NCBI GenBank assembly: GCA_029062895.1
Contig: JAIDPF010000063.1
Location: forward strand, 1 to 42,180
Reading direction: 5' to 3'
DNA: 42,180 nucleotides
DNA from: Lachnospiraceae bacterium
GTDB taxonomy: Bacteria > Bacillota > Clostridia > Lachnospirales > Lachnospiraceae
Of this stretch, positions 24,476 to 32,859 are shown in pieces; the stretch's first letter is position 1; each line of letters opens with the position of its first letter. The position numbers and the translations under genes were made by a program. The notes under the pieces are model-generated. The model was given only the letters and a program-made list of their open reading frames with translations, did no database searches and had not been told where the DNA came from.

Positions 24476-25816
24476 ATGATGGAAGAAGAATTAAAAGAAT
24501 TGATTGAAACGAAGCAATATACCCGTCTTCGCCAGGAACTGGCGGAAATGAATGACGCGGATATTGCTTCTTTTATGGAAAGCCTTGAGGAGGAGCAGCT
24601 GTTAAAAATATTTAGGATACTGCCCAAATCAATGGCTGCGGACGTATTTTCTTATCTGGAGATTGAGAATCAGCAGTCGATCATTACGAGATTGTCCGAT
24701 AAGGAAGCGGCCAATATCATTGATAATCTGATGTCGGATGATGCTGCGGATCTGTTGGAGGAAATGCCGGCCAATATTGTTAAAAAACTGCTCGCAAACG
24801 CCAGCCCGGAGACAAGAAGGGATATCAATCATCTGCTTCGATATCCTGAGGATTCCGCAGGAAGCGTCATGACGGTGGAGTATGTTGATCTGAAGGAAAA
24901 TATCACAGTTCAGCAGGCGATCGAGCGTATCAAAAAGATCGGCATTGATTCCGAGACGATCAATATCTGTTATGTGTTGGATAATCAACGGACGCTGAAA
25001 GGAACTGTGGCATTGCGCTATCTGCTTCTTAGTGAACCGGATGAGATCATCGGGGATATCATGCATGAAAACGTGGTATCCATCCATACCCTGATGGATC
25101 AGGAGGAAGTTGCGCACCAGTTCCAGAAATATGACTTTACTTCTATGCCTGTTGTGGATAATGAAGACCGTCTGGTAGGTATCATTACCGTCGATGACGT
25201 TGTGGATATCATGCAGGAAGAGGCGACGGAGGATATTGAAAAGATGGCGGCTATCGTGCCGTCAGATAAGGCATATATGAAAACTGGCGTTTTTGAGATC
25301 TGGAAGAAAAGGATGCCGTGGCTGCTGCTTCTTATGATCTCTGCGACCTTTACGGGAAGCATTATTGCCGGCTTTGAAGATGCGCTGAGCAGCTGCGCGA
25401 TACTGGTGGCATATATTCCGATGCTGATGGATACCGGCGGCAATGCGGGCGGACAGTCAAGCGTTACGATTATCCGTGGATTATCTTTAAATGAGATCGT
25501 GTTCAGAGATATGTTCCGCGTGCTTTGGAAGGAAATGCGGGTGGCATTTTTGTGTGGAATATCGCTGGCGGCGGCAAACTTACTAAAGCTTCTGTTTTTT
25601 GACAAGGTGACGATGGCAGTGGCGCTGACGGTATGCATGACGCTGTTTCTTGCAGTGCTGATCGCTAAACTGGTGGGCTGTAGTCTTCCGATGCTTGCGA
25701 AGAAGATCGGTTTTGACCCCGCGGTTATGGCAAGCCCGTTTATTACAACGATTGTAGATGCACTGTCACTTATGATCTATTTTCAGATCGCAACGAGGGT
25801 ATTGGGGATCGGATAA
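24476..25816 (+). CDS. mgtE: magnesium transporter MgtE
   Basis: A Mg2+-gated Mg2+ channel of about 446 residues. The N-terminal superhelical domain (about 1-125) shows the repeats LPKSMAADVFSYLE and MSDDAADLLEEMP. Two CBS domains follow (about 126-250; MTVEYVDLKENITVQQAIERI, then VDNEDRLVGIITVDDVVDI), and after the plug helix a five-helix membrane domain contains MDTGGNAGGQSS, the ion-path signature. CBS-bound Mg2+ closes the pore in known members. AGGGG lies just before two adjacent ATG codons (24476, 24479); either may be used. No M-box riboswitch is visible upstream. Confidence 0.95.
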   Translation: MMEEELKELIETKQYTRLRQELAEMNDADIASFMESLEEEQLLKIFRILPKSMAADVFSYLEIENQQSIITRLSDKEAANIIDNLMSDDAADLLEEMPANIVKKLLANASPETRRDINHLLRYPEDSAGSVMTVEYVDLKENITVQQAIERIKKIGIDSETINICYVLDNQRTLKGTVALRYLLLSEPDEIIGDIMHENVVSIHTLMDQEEVAHQFQKYDFTSMPVVDNEDRLVGIITVDDVVDIMQEEATEDIEKMAAIVPSDKAYMKTGVFEIWKKRMPWLLLLMISATFTGSIIAGFEDALSSCAILVAYIPMLMDTGGNAGGQSSVTIIRGLSLNEIVFRDMFRVLWKEMRVAFLCGISLAAANLLKLLFFDKVTMAVALTVCMTLFLAVLIAKLVGCSLPMLAKKIGFDPAVMASPFITTIVDALSLMIYFQIATRVLGIG

Positions 25817-25850
25817 GGCTTACCGTTGTTCCGGATAACCAGATCGTGAG

Positions 25851-25960
25851 AAGGAGAGTAGATTGAAAAATCAAAGAGTTTTTCAAAAACGAATAAATTC
25901 GTTTTGCGAATATTGTGCCTGCGGCCCAAAATTCGCAGGTTAAGGAAAGGTATGGTTATT
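25851..25960 (+). repeat. structured intergenic repeat, copy B
   Basis: Second element, filling most of the gap between mgtE and thyA. Hairpin 1 is imperfect (GAAAAATC / GAGTTTTTC, 25865-25884), hairpin 2 is AAACGAAT-AA-ATTCGTTT (25887-25904), and hairpin 3 pairs GCGAAT (25906-25911) with ATTCGC (25931-25936) around GCC-TGC-GGC. It ends with GGAAAGGTATGGTTATTA immediately before the thyA start. The centre of hairpin 2 differs from copy A (AA versus TT) while the arms are identical. Confidence 0.8.
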
Positions 25961-25967
25961 AATAGAA

Positions 25968-26816
25968 ATGAGTTTGGCAGATCAGATATTTATTGATATG
26001 TGTAAGGATATTTTAGAAAACGGTACCAGTACGGAAGGGGAAAAGGTGCGTCCGCATTGGGAGGACGGGACATTAGCCTATACGATCAAGCGTTTCGGGA
26101 TCGTAAACCGGTATGATCTGAGAAAAGAATTTCCACTGATCACGCTCCGTAAGACTGCCTTGAAAAGCGCTACGGATGAGATGCTTTGGATCTGGCAGAG
26201 GAAATCCAATAATATCCATGACCTGCATAGTCATATCTGGGATGAATGGGCGGATGAGAACGGTTCCATCGGCAAGGCCTACGGATATCAACTTGGGGTA
26301 AAGCATCAGTATAAAGAAGGGATGATGGATCAAGTAGATCGTGTGATCTATGACCTGAAGAACAATCCCTTCAGCCGCAGAATTATCACCAATATCTATG
26401 TGCATCAGGATCTCCATGAGATGGCGCTTTATCCGTGCGCTTACAGTATGACCTTCAATGTGACACAGCAGAAGGGGGAAGAGAAGCTGACGCTCAATGC
26501 GGTGTTGAATCAGCGCTCTCAAGATGTGCTGGCAGCCAATAATTGGAATGTTGCGCAGTATGCCGTACTTCTCCATATGCTGGCGCAGGTATGCGGTATG
26601 CAGGCGGGGGAGTTGGTGCATGTAATTGCGGATGCGCATATTTATGACCGCCATGTGGAAATCGTTAAGGAGCTGATTACGCGGCCCACCTATGACGCGC
26701 CAAAATTCTGGCTGAATCCGGAAATTAAGGATTTTTATCAGTTTACCAGAGATGATGTAAAAGTGGAAAATTATGTGACCGGACCCCAGGTGGAAAATAT
26801 TCCGATTGCGATATAA
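25968..26816 (+). CDS. thyA: thymidylate synthase ThyA
   Basis: Methylates dUMP to dTMP using methylene-tetrahydrofolate. This 282-residue protein has the phosphate-binding RR pair (R137, R138), catalytic Cys157 in ALYPCAYS, QRSQDV, and DAHIYDRHVE for dUMP ribose contact. It belongs to a divergent subgroup: the usual PCH after the nucleophile region is PCA, the conserved PFNI stretch is NNWNVAQYA, and several short insertions occur. folA follows after 12 bp and regenerates the folate. The ribosome binding site (GGAAAGG) is supplied by repeat copy B about 17 bases upstream, a long spacing. Confidence 0.92.
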   Translation: MSLADQIFIDMCKDILENGTSTEGEKVRPHWEDGTLAYTIKRFGIVNRYDLRKEFPLITLRKTALKSATDEMLWIWQRKSNNIHDLHSHIWDEWADENGSIGKAYGYQLGVKHQYKEGMMDQVDRVIYDLKNNPFSRRIITNIYVHQDLHEMALYPCAYSMTFNVTQQKGEEKLTLNAVLNQRSQDVLAANNWNVAQYAVLLHMLAQVCGMQAGELVHVIADAHIYDRHVEIVKELITRPTYDAPKFWLNPEIKDFYQFTRDDVKVENYVTGPQVENIPIAI

Positions 26817-26828
26817 AGGAGAAGAAAG

Positions 26829-27326
26829 ATGAATTTGATCGTTGCAGTAGATGAAAATTGGGCAATTGGGAATAAGAATAAACTGCTTGTCAGTATTCCG
26901 AAGGATCATAAGATGTTTCGTGAGGAAACCACGGGTAAGGTAGTTGTGCTTGGAAGAAAAACGCTGGAAACGTTTCCGCAGGGACAACCCCTAAAGAACC
27001 GTACCAATATTATATTGTCAAAGGATCCGAACTATCAGGTGAAGGGAGCGGTTGTGCTGCATTCTACAGAAGAGCTGCTTCAGCATTTAGAAACTTATGA
27101 CTCTAAAGATGTATATATTATTGGAGGAGAGAGTATATACCGTCAGATGCTGCCGTACTGTGATACGGCGCATGTAACGAAAATTGCCCATGCCTATGAA
27201 GCGGATACATTTTTCCCCAATCTGGATGAGTCTCCCGAATGGAGGGTGACATCCAGCAGTGAGGAAGAAACCTATTTTGATCTGGAATATCAGTTTGTAA
27301 AATATGAGAGAAACCAGGTGAAATAA
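26829..27326 (+). CDS. folA: dihydrofolate reductase
   Basis: Reduces dihydrofolate, produced by ThyA, back to tetrahydrofolate with NADPH. The 165 residues show the family order: LIVAVDENWAIGNKNKL, the active-site region SIPKDHKMFREET, VVVLGRKTLETFPQGQPLKNR, and VYIIGGESIYRQMLPY. Asp in IPKDHK corresponds to the catalytic acid. AAGGAG lies upstream of the ATG, 12 bp after thyA, so the pair is an operon. Confidence 0.95.
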   Translation: MNLIVAVDENWAIGNKNKLLVSIPKDHKMFREETTGKVVVLGRKTLETFPQGQPLKNRTNIILSKDPNYQVKGAVVLHSTEELLQHLETYDSKDVYIIGGESIYRQMLPYCDTAHVTKIAHAYEADTFFPNLDESPEWRVTSSSEEETYFDLEYQFVKYERNQVK

Positions 27327-27466
27327 ATGCGTTTTTCCATTATAAATAAGCCTGAAATCTAATTCGCAACCTGTAGCTTACATTTAGAACTTCTATGATG
27401 GTGGTCATTTGGGGAGATAGAAGATACCATGATCATGAATGGATTGTTCAGAATGGAGGATACGTT

Positions 27467-28264
27467 ATGACATTAGGCGATAAAATTTCAAAATTACGGA
27501 AAGAAAGTAATTATACACAAGAGCAGCTTGCGAACCTTCTTGGCGTCTCCCGGCAGGCAGTCAGTAAGTGGGAAAGTAATATTACTTTTCCTGAAACTGA
27601 TAAACTGATACGGATGAGTGAATTGTTTGACTGTTCCTTAGATTATCTGTTAAAGGATGCGGTTGAAACAGATGATAATGCGGTAAGAAAGGAAGTGGAG
27701 AATTCTTCAAAAAAGCCTTTCCGTGAAAGAAAAAGCGCAAAGACAGTCTGGGGAATGCCATTATGGCATATTGCGGTGAATGCAAGGGGATTTGTTGCGT
27801 TGGGACTGAACGCCAGAGGCGTTATTGCGATCGGACTAAAGGCGAAAGGAATCGTATCGCTTGGGCTGTTGAGTTTAGGGCTGATCTCTTATGGAATGCT
27901 GTCTCTTGGATTAATTTCTATAGGGATCATTTCTATGGGAATTTTATCGGCAGGCAGTTTTTCCGTGGGTATATTTTCTATGGGAGCAATCAGTCTGGGA
28001 ATCCTTTCCTTTGGAGCAATCGCAATCGGTGACTTTACTGCCGGAGCATTGTGTATCGGCAAATATTTTGCGCTTGGAGACCATGCGCGGGCAATGATCG
28101 CCATAGGAGGCACAAAAGCGACAGGAAGCGTATTTAGTAAAATCGGTGAACTTACCGTGCAGGATATTGAATCGATAAAAGAGTTGTTAGACACAACGGT
28201 TCCAGTTTATTTAAACTGGGCAAAGGAAATCATTAAAAAATTGGTTGATCTATATATAATATAA
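27467..28264 (+). CDS. XRE-type HTH protein with 5-residue-periodic glycine-rich C-terminal domain
   Basis: A 265-residue protein. Residues 4-62 are a Cro/CI-type helix-turn-helix (LRKESNYTQEQLANLLGVSRQAVSKWES), typical of Firmicute regulators. After a charged linker (65-95) comes a strikingly regular region: glycine at every fifth position from G108 to G198, 19 in a row, with Ser/Ala/Thr/Cys mostly two residues before each glycine and hydrophobic residues elsewhere. This suggests a compact beta-helix-like solenoid or a membrane-associated array rather than ordinary helices. An amphipathic C-terminal helix closes the chain. GGAGGA seven bases before ATG 27467 fixes the start. Target and function are unknown. 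Confidence 0.8.
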   Translation: MTLGDKISKLRKESNYTQEQLANLLGVSRQAVSKWESNITFPETDKLIRMSELFDCSLDYLLKDAVETDDNAVRKEVENSSKKPFRERKSAKTVWGMPLWHIAVNARGFVALGLNARGVIAIGLKAKGIVSLGLLSLGLISYGMLSLGLISIGIISMGILSAGSFSVGIFSMGAISLGILSFGAIAIGDFTAGALCIGKYFALGDHARAMIAIGGTKATGSVFSKIGELTVQDIESIKELLDTTVPVYLNWAKEIIKKLVDLYII

Positions 28265-28269
28265 CATAT

Positions 28270-28289
28270 CACATAACGAATGTTATGTG
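28270..28289. repeat. inverted repeat after the HTH gene
   Basis: Perfect 8-bp arms CACATAAC / GTTATGTG around GAAT. It lies directly beside the larger hairpin at 28291-28317, in the convergent gap between the HTH gene and the GGDEF gene. Confidence 0.6.
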
Positions 28290-28290
28290 T

Positions 28291-28317
28291 TATAACCGCG
28301 TATTATACGCGGTTATA
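28291..28317. terminator. perfect hairpin in convergent intergenic region
   Basis: Perfect inverted repeat TATAACCGCGTAT / ATACGCGGTTATA with a single central T. It overlaps the last bases of the GGDEF gene (stop at 28313-28315). No T run follows, so a terminator role is plausible from position only. Confidence 0.5.
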
Positions 28318-29407
28318 TAACGACCTGATTCCTACCACCGGTTTTTCCTTTATAAAGCTTTTCATCCGCACGGTTGATGGTTGCTTCTACACCAAGCCGG
28401 TCGTTGAATTCTTCCATACCGTACGTCATGGTGACATGAAAATCATATTCTTTGAATTTCATTGGCTTCGCTTCAATGATTCTGCGGAGTTCATCCATAT
28501 TATTAAACGCTTTTTCAATATTCATATTCTCAAATACAAAGAGAAACTCTTCGCCGCCCCAGCGGGCTACCAGACCTTTGCCGCGCATAAACATGATAAA
28601 CTGATTGGCAAGAGTGGAAAGTACATAGTCGCCGGTATCGTGTCCGTAAGTGTCATTGACTTTTTTAAAGAAATCCACATCGCCGATGGCGATCGTAAAG
28701 ACTTTACCGGTGCGGTTAAATTCATGAACAAGCCCTTTCATCTGCTCATTCATATGACGGCGGTTGGATAATCCGGTCAGAGTGTCGAGATTGGCCATGC
28801 GTTCCAGATTATCATTGATCCTTCTAAGCTTTTCTTCCGCTTCGTTGAATTTATTACAAAAACAGTAAGCAACCGTTCCGATGCAGGCGGAGAATACCAG
28901 CATATTTAATGACTGGATAAAGATGCGGAAGAATCCGTCCGGTACGCGAGCGTGATTCCATGCTTCGCAGAACTGTGTGATGCACATCATATAGGCACAG
29001 ATAAAAAATACATAGATACGCTTTAAAATCATCAGATCAGATTTATTAAAATATACCAGCAGGATATTAAGGAAAATTGGAATATGATAATCCATATCAA
29101 AACCTACATATAAAGCAAGTATCGTGGAAAATACCAGTAGGACGCCATTTAAGATGACGAGTCCCATAAAGGTATGATTCTCATAGGTGCAGATGAACGC
29201 GCCTACTAAGATTCCGATGGCGAAAATCAGAAAAAGACTGAGATAATAATGCTGCAAAAAAGCTATGGTAATGCCGGTGATCAGATAATATACAGCAAAG
29301 ATACAGCAAGTAATACGGATCAGGACGGCCAGTTCCTTGGTTTCATTCTTGTCTTTTACATCAGTTTTCAGAAAATTAATAAATGATTCTATGTAATCTT
29401 TGATCAT
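28313..29407 (-). CDS. membrane-bound diguanylate cyclase (GGDEF domain)
   Basis: A 364-residue protein predicted to make cyclic di-GMP from two GTP. The N-terminal half contains about six hydrophobic helices (residues 28-185), a sensor of unknown signal, then a short coiled linker and a GGDEF domain from about residue 205 (DTLTGLSNRRHMNEQM, GDVDFFKKVNDTYGHDTGD). The active-site loop is intact as GGEEF (284-288). The RxxD inhibitory site normally found upstream of it is absent (RGKG there). ATG 29407 has AAAGG six bases upstream; a start at 29455 lacks one. It is divergent from ilvE. Confidence 0.92.
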   Translation of the reverse strand: MIKDYIESFINFLKTDVKDKNETKELAVLIRITCCIFAVYYLITGITIAFLQHYYLSLFLIFAIGILVGAFICTYENHTFMGLVILNGVLLVFSTILALYVGFDMDYHIPIFLNILLVYFNKSDLMILKRIYVFFICAYMMCITQFCEAWNHARVPDGFFRIFIQSLNMLVFSACIGTVAYCFCNKFNEAEEKLRRINDNLERMANLDTLTGLSNRRHMNEQMKGLVHEFNRTGKVFTIAIGDVDFFKKVNDTYGHDTGDYVLSTLANQFIMFMRGKGLVARWGGEEFLFVFENMNIEKAFNNMDELRRIIEAKPMKFKEYDFHVTMTYGMEEFNDRLGVEATINRADEKLYKGKTGGRNQVVI

Positions 29408-29487
29408 GACAAACCTTTCTGCTTCTATGACGCACAGGATAATTCCGAAAAACATTTGGTTTTGTGCTGTTTCTTGTAATCCCGTAT

Positions 29488-29518
29488 ATTATAGCATACT
29501 ATTAAAAAAAATGCTATA
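29488..29518 (-). promoter_or_regulatory. extended -10 promoter and inverted repeat for the GGDEF gene
   Basis: On the minus strand TGC-TATAAT forms an extended -10 (TATAAT at 29488-29493). It overlaps one arm of a perfect inverted repeat, TATAGCAT (29490-29497) and ATGCTATA (29511-29518), a possible operator. No good -35 box was found. Confidence 0.45.
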
Positions 29519-29523
29519 GATTC

Positions 29524-29552
29524 TTGACAGGCGTAAATATGGGATGTAAGAT
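29524..29552 (+). promoter_or_regulatory. sigma-A-type promoter of ilvE
   Basis: Perfect -35 TTGACA (29524-29529) and -10 TAAGAT (29547-29552), 17-bp spacer. No T-box leader is present between it and ilvE. Confidence 0.72.
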
Positions 29553-29608
29553 AAAAAACGAAATCGGACGACAAAATCGAGAAAGTGGAACCGAAGGGAG
29601 AGATCATA

Positions 29609-30631
29609 ATGGAAAAGAAAAATATTGACTGGGAGAATCTGGGATTTGGCTATGTGCAGGCGGATCAGAGATATGTTTCTAATTATAAGAACGGAGCATG
29701 GGATGACGGATGTCTGACCCAAAACGCGGAGATTACCATGAATGAATGTGCCGGCGTGTTGCAGTATGCACAGACCTGTTTTGAAGGTCTGAAAGCATAT
29801 ACGACGGAAGATGGCAGGACAGTGACCTTCCGCCCCGATTTAAATGCGCAGAGGATGCATGATACTGCGGAACGTCTGGAAATGCCGCCATTTCCGGTGG
29901 AGAGATTCTTAGATGCGGTAAAAAAGGTTGTAAAGGCAAATGAAGCCTATGTACCGCCTTACGGATCGGGCGCTTCTTTATATATCAGACCGTATATGTT
30001 CGGCAGCAATCCTGTCATCGGCGTAAAACCGGCGGATGAATATCAGTTTAGAATCTTTGTTACTCCCGTGGGACCTTATTTTAAGGGCGGCGCAAAGCCT
30101 CTTACTTTATGTGTCAGTGATTTTGACCGTGCGGCGCCTCATGGAACGGGACATATCAAGGCCGGACTTAATTATGCCATGAGCCTTCATGCGATTGTAA
30201 CGGCACATAAGAACGGGTTTGATGAAAATATGTATCTGGATGCTGCAACACGTACCAAAGTTGAGGAAACGGGCGGAGCTAATTTCCTGTTCGTGACCAA
30301 AGACAATAAGGTCGTGACTCCGAAATCATCGAGTATTCTGCCATCTATTACAAGGCGGTCTCTGATGATTGTAGCTAAGGAATATCTTGGACTGGAAGCG
30401 GAAGAGAGAGAGGTTGCTTTTGAAGAAGTAAAAGACTTTGCAGAGTGCGGTTTGTGTGGAACGGCTGCGGTGATCTCACCGGTCGGAAAGATCGTCGATC
30501 ATGGTAACGAGATCTGTTTCCCTAGTGGCATGACCCAGATGGGACCGGTGATCAAAAAACTTTATGATACTTTGACCGGTATTCAGATGGGCAGAATTAA
30601 AGCACCGGAAGGATGGATCTACGAGATCTGA
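29609..30631 (+). CDS. ilvE: branched-chain amino acid aminotransferase
   Basis: A PLP enzyme of fold type IV that interconverts leucine, isoleucine and valine with their 2-oxo acids using glutamate/2-oxoglutarate. The 340 residues match the long (eukaryote/Firmicute-like) BCAT group: QTCFEGLKAY (55-64), RPYMFGSNPVIGVKP, the PLP lysine K184 in GTGHIKAGLNYA, TKVEETGGANFLFV, and the phosphate-binding SSILPSITRRSL. Start ATG 29609 has GGGAGAG upstream; GTG 29585 is in frame but has no support. It is a single-gene unit with its own promoter. Confidence 0.94.
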   Translation: MEKKNIDWENLGFGYVQADQRYVSNYKNGAWDDGCLTQNAEITMNECAGVLQYAQTCFEGLKAYTTEDGRTVTFRPDLNAQRMHDTAERLEMPPFPVERFLDAVKKVVKANEAYVPPYGSGASLYIRPYMFGSNPVIGVKPADEYQFRIFVTPVGPYFKGGAKPLTLCVSDFDRAAPHGTGHIKAGLNYAMSLHAIVTAHKNGFDENMYLDAATRTKVEETGGANFLFVTKDNKVVTPKSSSILPSITRRSLMIVAKEYLGLEAEEREVAFEEVKDFAECGLCGTAAVISPVGKIVDHGNEICFPSGMTQMGPVIKKLYDTLTGIQMGRIKAPEGWIYEI

Positions 30632-30648
30632 TGAATGACAATACTTGG

Positions 30649-30680
30649 CTGCCGCCTTACAAGATTTCATTCGGCGGCAG
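30649..30680. terminator. stem-loop between convergent ilvE and typA
   Basis: CTGCCGCC (30649-30656) and GGCGGCAG (30673-30680) form an 8-bp GC stem with a 16-base loop. No T run follows on either strand, so efficiency is uncertain. Confidence 0.55.
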
Positions 30681-30697
30681 TCATCAGATTTCATAGC

Positions 30698-32542
30698 TTA
30701 TTGTTTTTTTGCAGCTGCGCTGATTGCCGCGCGCTTGCGTAGTGTAGGATCTAAAATTTTCTTGCGTATGCGCAGATGCTTTGGTGTCACTTCCAAAAGT
30801 TCATCTGTTCCGATAAATTCCAGACACTGTTCCAGACTCATGATCTTAGGCGGTGTCAGCTTTAAGGCATCATCGGAACCGGAGGCGCGGGTATTCGTCA
30901 ACTGCTTTTTCTTGCAGACATTCAATTCGATATCTTCTTGTTTGGGATTTTCTCCGATTACCATCCCTGCATAGACACGTTCACCGGGACCAATGAAAAG
31001 GGTGCCCCGCTCCTGTGCGTTAAATAAACCGTAAGTAACGGATTCTCCGGATTCAAAGGCGATCAGGGACCCCTGTTTACGATAGCTGATCTCACCCTTG
31101 AATGGAGCATATCCGTTAAATACCGTATTTAAAATGCCGTTTCCTTTTGTGTCAGTCATAAACTCCCCGCGGTAGCCGATCAGTCCTCTGGAGGGAATGA
31201 TAAATTCCAGACGGGTATATCCGCCATTGGCGGTACCCATATTTTGCAGCTCACCTTTACGCTGGCTCAGTTTATCGATCACGCTGCCGGAAAATTCTTC
31301 GGGTACATCCACGTATGCAAGTTCCATCGGTTCCAGTTTATGACCTCCCTCATCATAATGGTATAGCACCTCTGCTTTGCTGACGGCAAATTCATACCCC
31401 TCGCGGCGCATATTTTCAATTAAAACAGAAAGGTGGAGCTCGCCGCGGCCGGATACCTTGAAGGCTTCCGTCGTATCAGTTTCTTCCACGCGGAGGCTGA
31501 CGTCGGTGTTTAGCTCACGGAATAACCGGTCGCGCAGATGGCGGCTGGTAACATATTTCCCTTCCTGTCCTGCAAATGGAGAATCATTGACGATAAAGTT
31601 CATCGCAATGGTGGGCTCGGAGATCTTCTGGAAAGGAATCGGCACTGGATGATCCGGAGCGCAGAGCGTATCTCCGATATGGATGTCCGCAATGCCTGAG
31701 ATGGCAACGATGGAGCCAATCTCTGATTTTTCCACAGCGATTTTTTCCAGACCGTCAAACTCATAGAGTCGGCTGACCTTTACTTTTTTTAACTTTTCGG
31801 GATCATGGGCATTGACAATAACGACTTCCTGATTGACGCAGACGCTTCCGTTATCAACCTTGCCAATGCCAATCCGTCCTACATATTCGTTATAATCAAT
31901 GGTGCTGATCAAAATCTGTGTGCCTGCTTCAGGATCTCCTGTCGGAGCAGGGATATAGTCAAGAATTGTTTCAAATAAAGGTACCATATCCTTGCCGGGG
32001 GTTTTCAGATCGAGGGAAGCGGTTCCCTCCCTTGCGGAAGCAAAGATGAAAGGGCAGTCAAGCTGTTCGTCGCTTGCATCCAGCTCGATAAATAATTCCA
32101 ATACTTCATCAATGACTTCTTCAGGACGTGCTTCCGGACGGTCGATCTTATTGATGCAGACAATGACAGGCAGCTTCAATTCCAGAGCCTTGCGCAATAC
32201 AAATTTGGTCTGTGGCATGGATCCCTCAAAGGCATCTACCACAAGGATGACACCATTCACCATTTTCAGCACGCGTTCAACTTCACCGCCGAAATCAGCA
32301 TGTCCCGGGGTGTCGATAATATTGATTTTTGTATTTTTATAAGTAACAGCTGTATTTTTAGAAAGAATCGTAATGCCGCGTTCCCGCTCAATATCGTTGG
32401 AATCCATGACACGCTCTGCGACCTCCTGATTCTCTCTGAATACACCGCTTTGCTTAAGCAGCTCGTCCACCAAAGTTGTCTTACCGTGATCTACATGGGC
32501 GATGATGGCAATGTTACGGATATCTTCTCTTTTTTTCAGCAT
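30698..32542 (-). CDS. typA: translational GTPase TypA/BipA
   Basis: A 614-residue ribosome-binding GTPase that helps ribosome assembly and stress adaptation. G1 is AHVDHGKTT (15-23), the switch I region is RERGITILSKNT, G3 is DTPGHADFGGE and G4 is CINKIDRPEA. Domain II, the EF-G-like domains III and V, and the TypA-specific C-terminal domain (GTLFIGPGERVYAGMVIGE, NTRASGSDDALKLTPP) all follow at the normal length. A promoter on the minus strand lies 64 bp upstream of the start. It ends convergently with ilvE. Confidence 0.96.
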   Translation of the reverse strand: MLKKREDIRNIAIIAHVDHGKTTLVDELLKQSGVFRENQEVAERVMDSNDIERERGITILSKNTAVTYKNTKINIIDTPGHADFGGEVERVLKMVNGVILVVDAFEGSMPQTKFVLRKALELKLPVIVCINKIDRPEARPEEVIDEVLELFIELDASDEQLDCPFIFASAREGTASLDLKTPGKDMVPLFETILDYIPAPTGDPEAGTQILISTIDYNEYVGRIGIGKVDNGSVCVNQEVVIVNAHDPEKLKKVKVSRLYEFDGLEKIAVEKSEIGSIVAISGIADIHIGDTLCAPDHPVPIPFQKISEPTIAMNFIVNDSPFAGQEGKYVTSRHLRDRLFRELNTDVSLRVEETDTTEAFKVSGRGELHLSVLIENMRREGYEFAVSKAEVLYHYDEGGHKLEPMELAYVDVPEEFSGSVIDKLSQRKGELQNMGTANGGYTRLEFIIPSRGLIGYRGEFMTDTKGNGILNTVFNGYAPFKGEISYRKQGSLIAFESGESVTYGLFNAQERGTLFIGPGERVYAGMVIGENPKQEDIELNVCKKKQLTNTRASGSDDALKLTPPKIMSLEQCLEFIGTDELLEVTPKHLRIRKKILDPTLRKRAAISAAAKKQ

Positions 32543-32605
32543 GGCTGGTACCGAACCTTTCTATAATAAAATGATGCATTATGATAACGCTGACCAAACT
32601 CATAT

Positions 32606-32634
32606 AGTATAGCACTTGAAAAGATTGGTTGCAA
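32606..32634 (-). promoter_or_regulatory. sigma-A-type promoter of typA
   Basis: Minus strand -35 TTGCAA (32629-32634) and -10 TATACT (32606-32611), spacer 17 bp. Confidence 0.7.
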
Positions 32635-32859
32635 GTATTGCATTTTTTTGGATTTTTCGACAGAATAAGATAAAGATATTTGTCGTGAAATGTCCGGAAT
32701 GACAGGAAAAGAGGAGGAAATCAGGAACTCTGCGGAGGATGATACTTTAAATCGCGGTAATTTTTGTTATATCATGTATTTAACAACGAATATACATGGA
32801 AGGACAGGAGAAGAACCTATTGAACTCGGACTATCCATAAGAAGAAGGGAGAAGATTTT
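32635..32859. other. intergenic region upstream of the SSB-like gene
   Basis: The gap between the typA start and the SSB-like gene is 317 bp. Besides the typA promoter it holds an imperfect inverted repeat TTTCGACA (32655-32662) / TGTCGTGAAA (32681-32690), possibly regulatory. I see no ORF with a ribosome binding site and no RNA gene. The promoter for the rightward gene was not located with confidence. Confidence 0.4.

Noticed and set aside
26073-26987. 304-codon open frame on the minus strand opposite thyA-folA
   Set aside because: It runs antisense through two well-identified genes, has no ribosome binding site and a composition typical of a shadow frame.
29553-29608. T-box leader ahead of ilvE
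   Set aside because: Only about 50 bases separate promoter and start, too short for a T-box, and no T-box sequence is seen.
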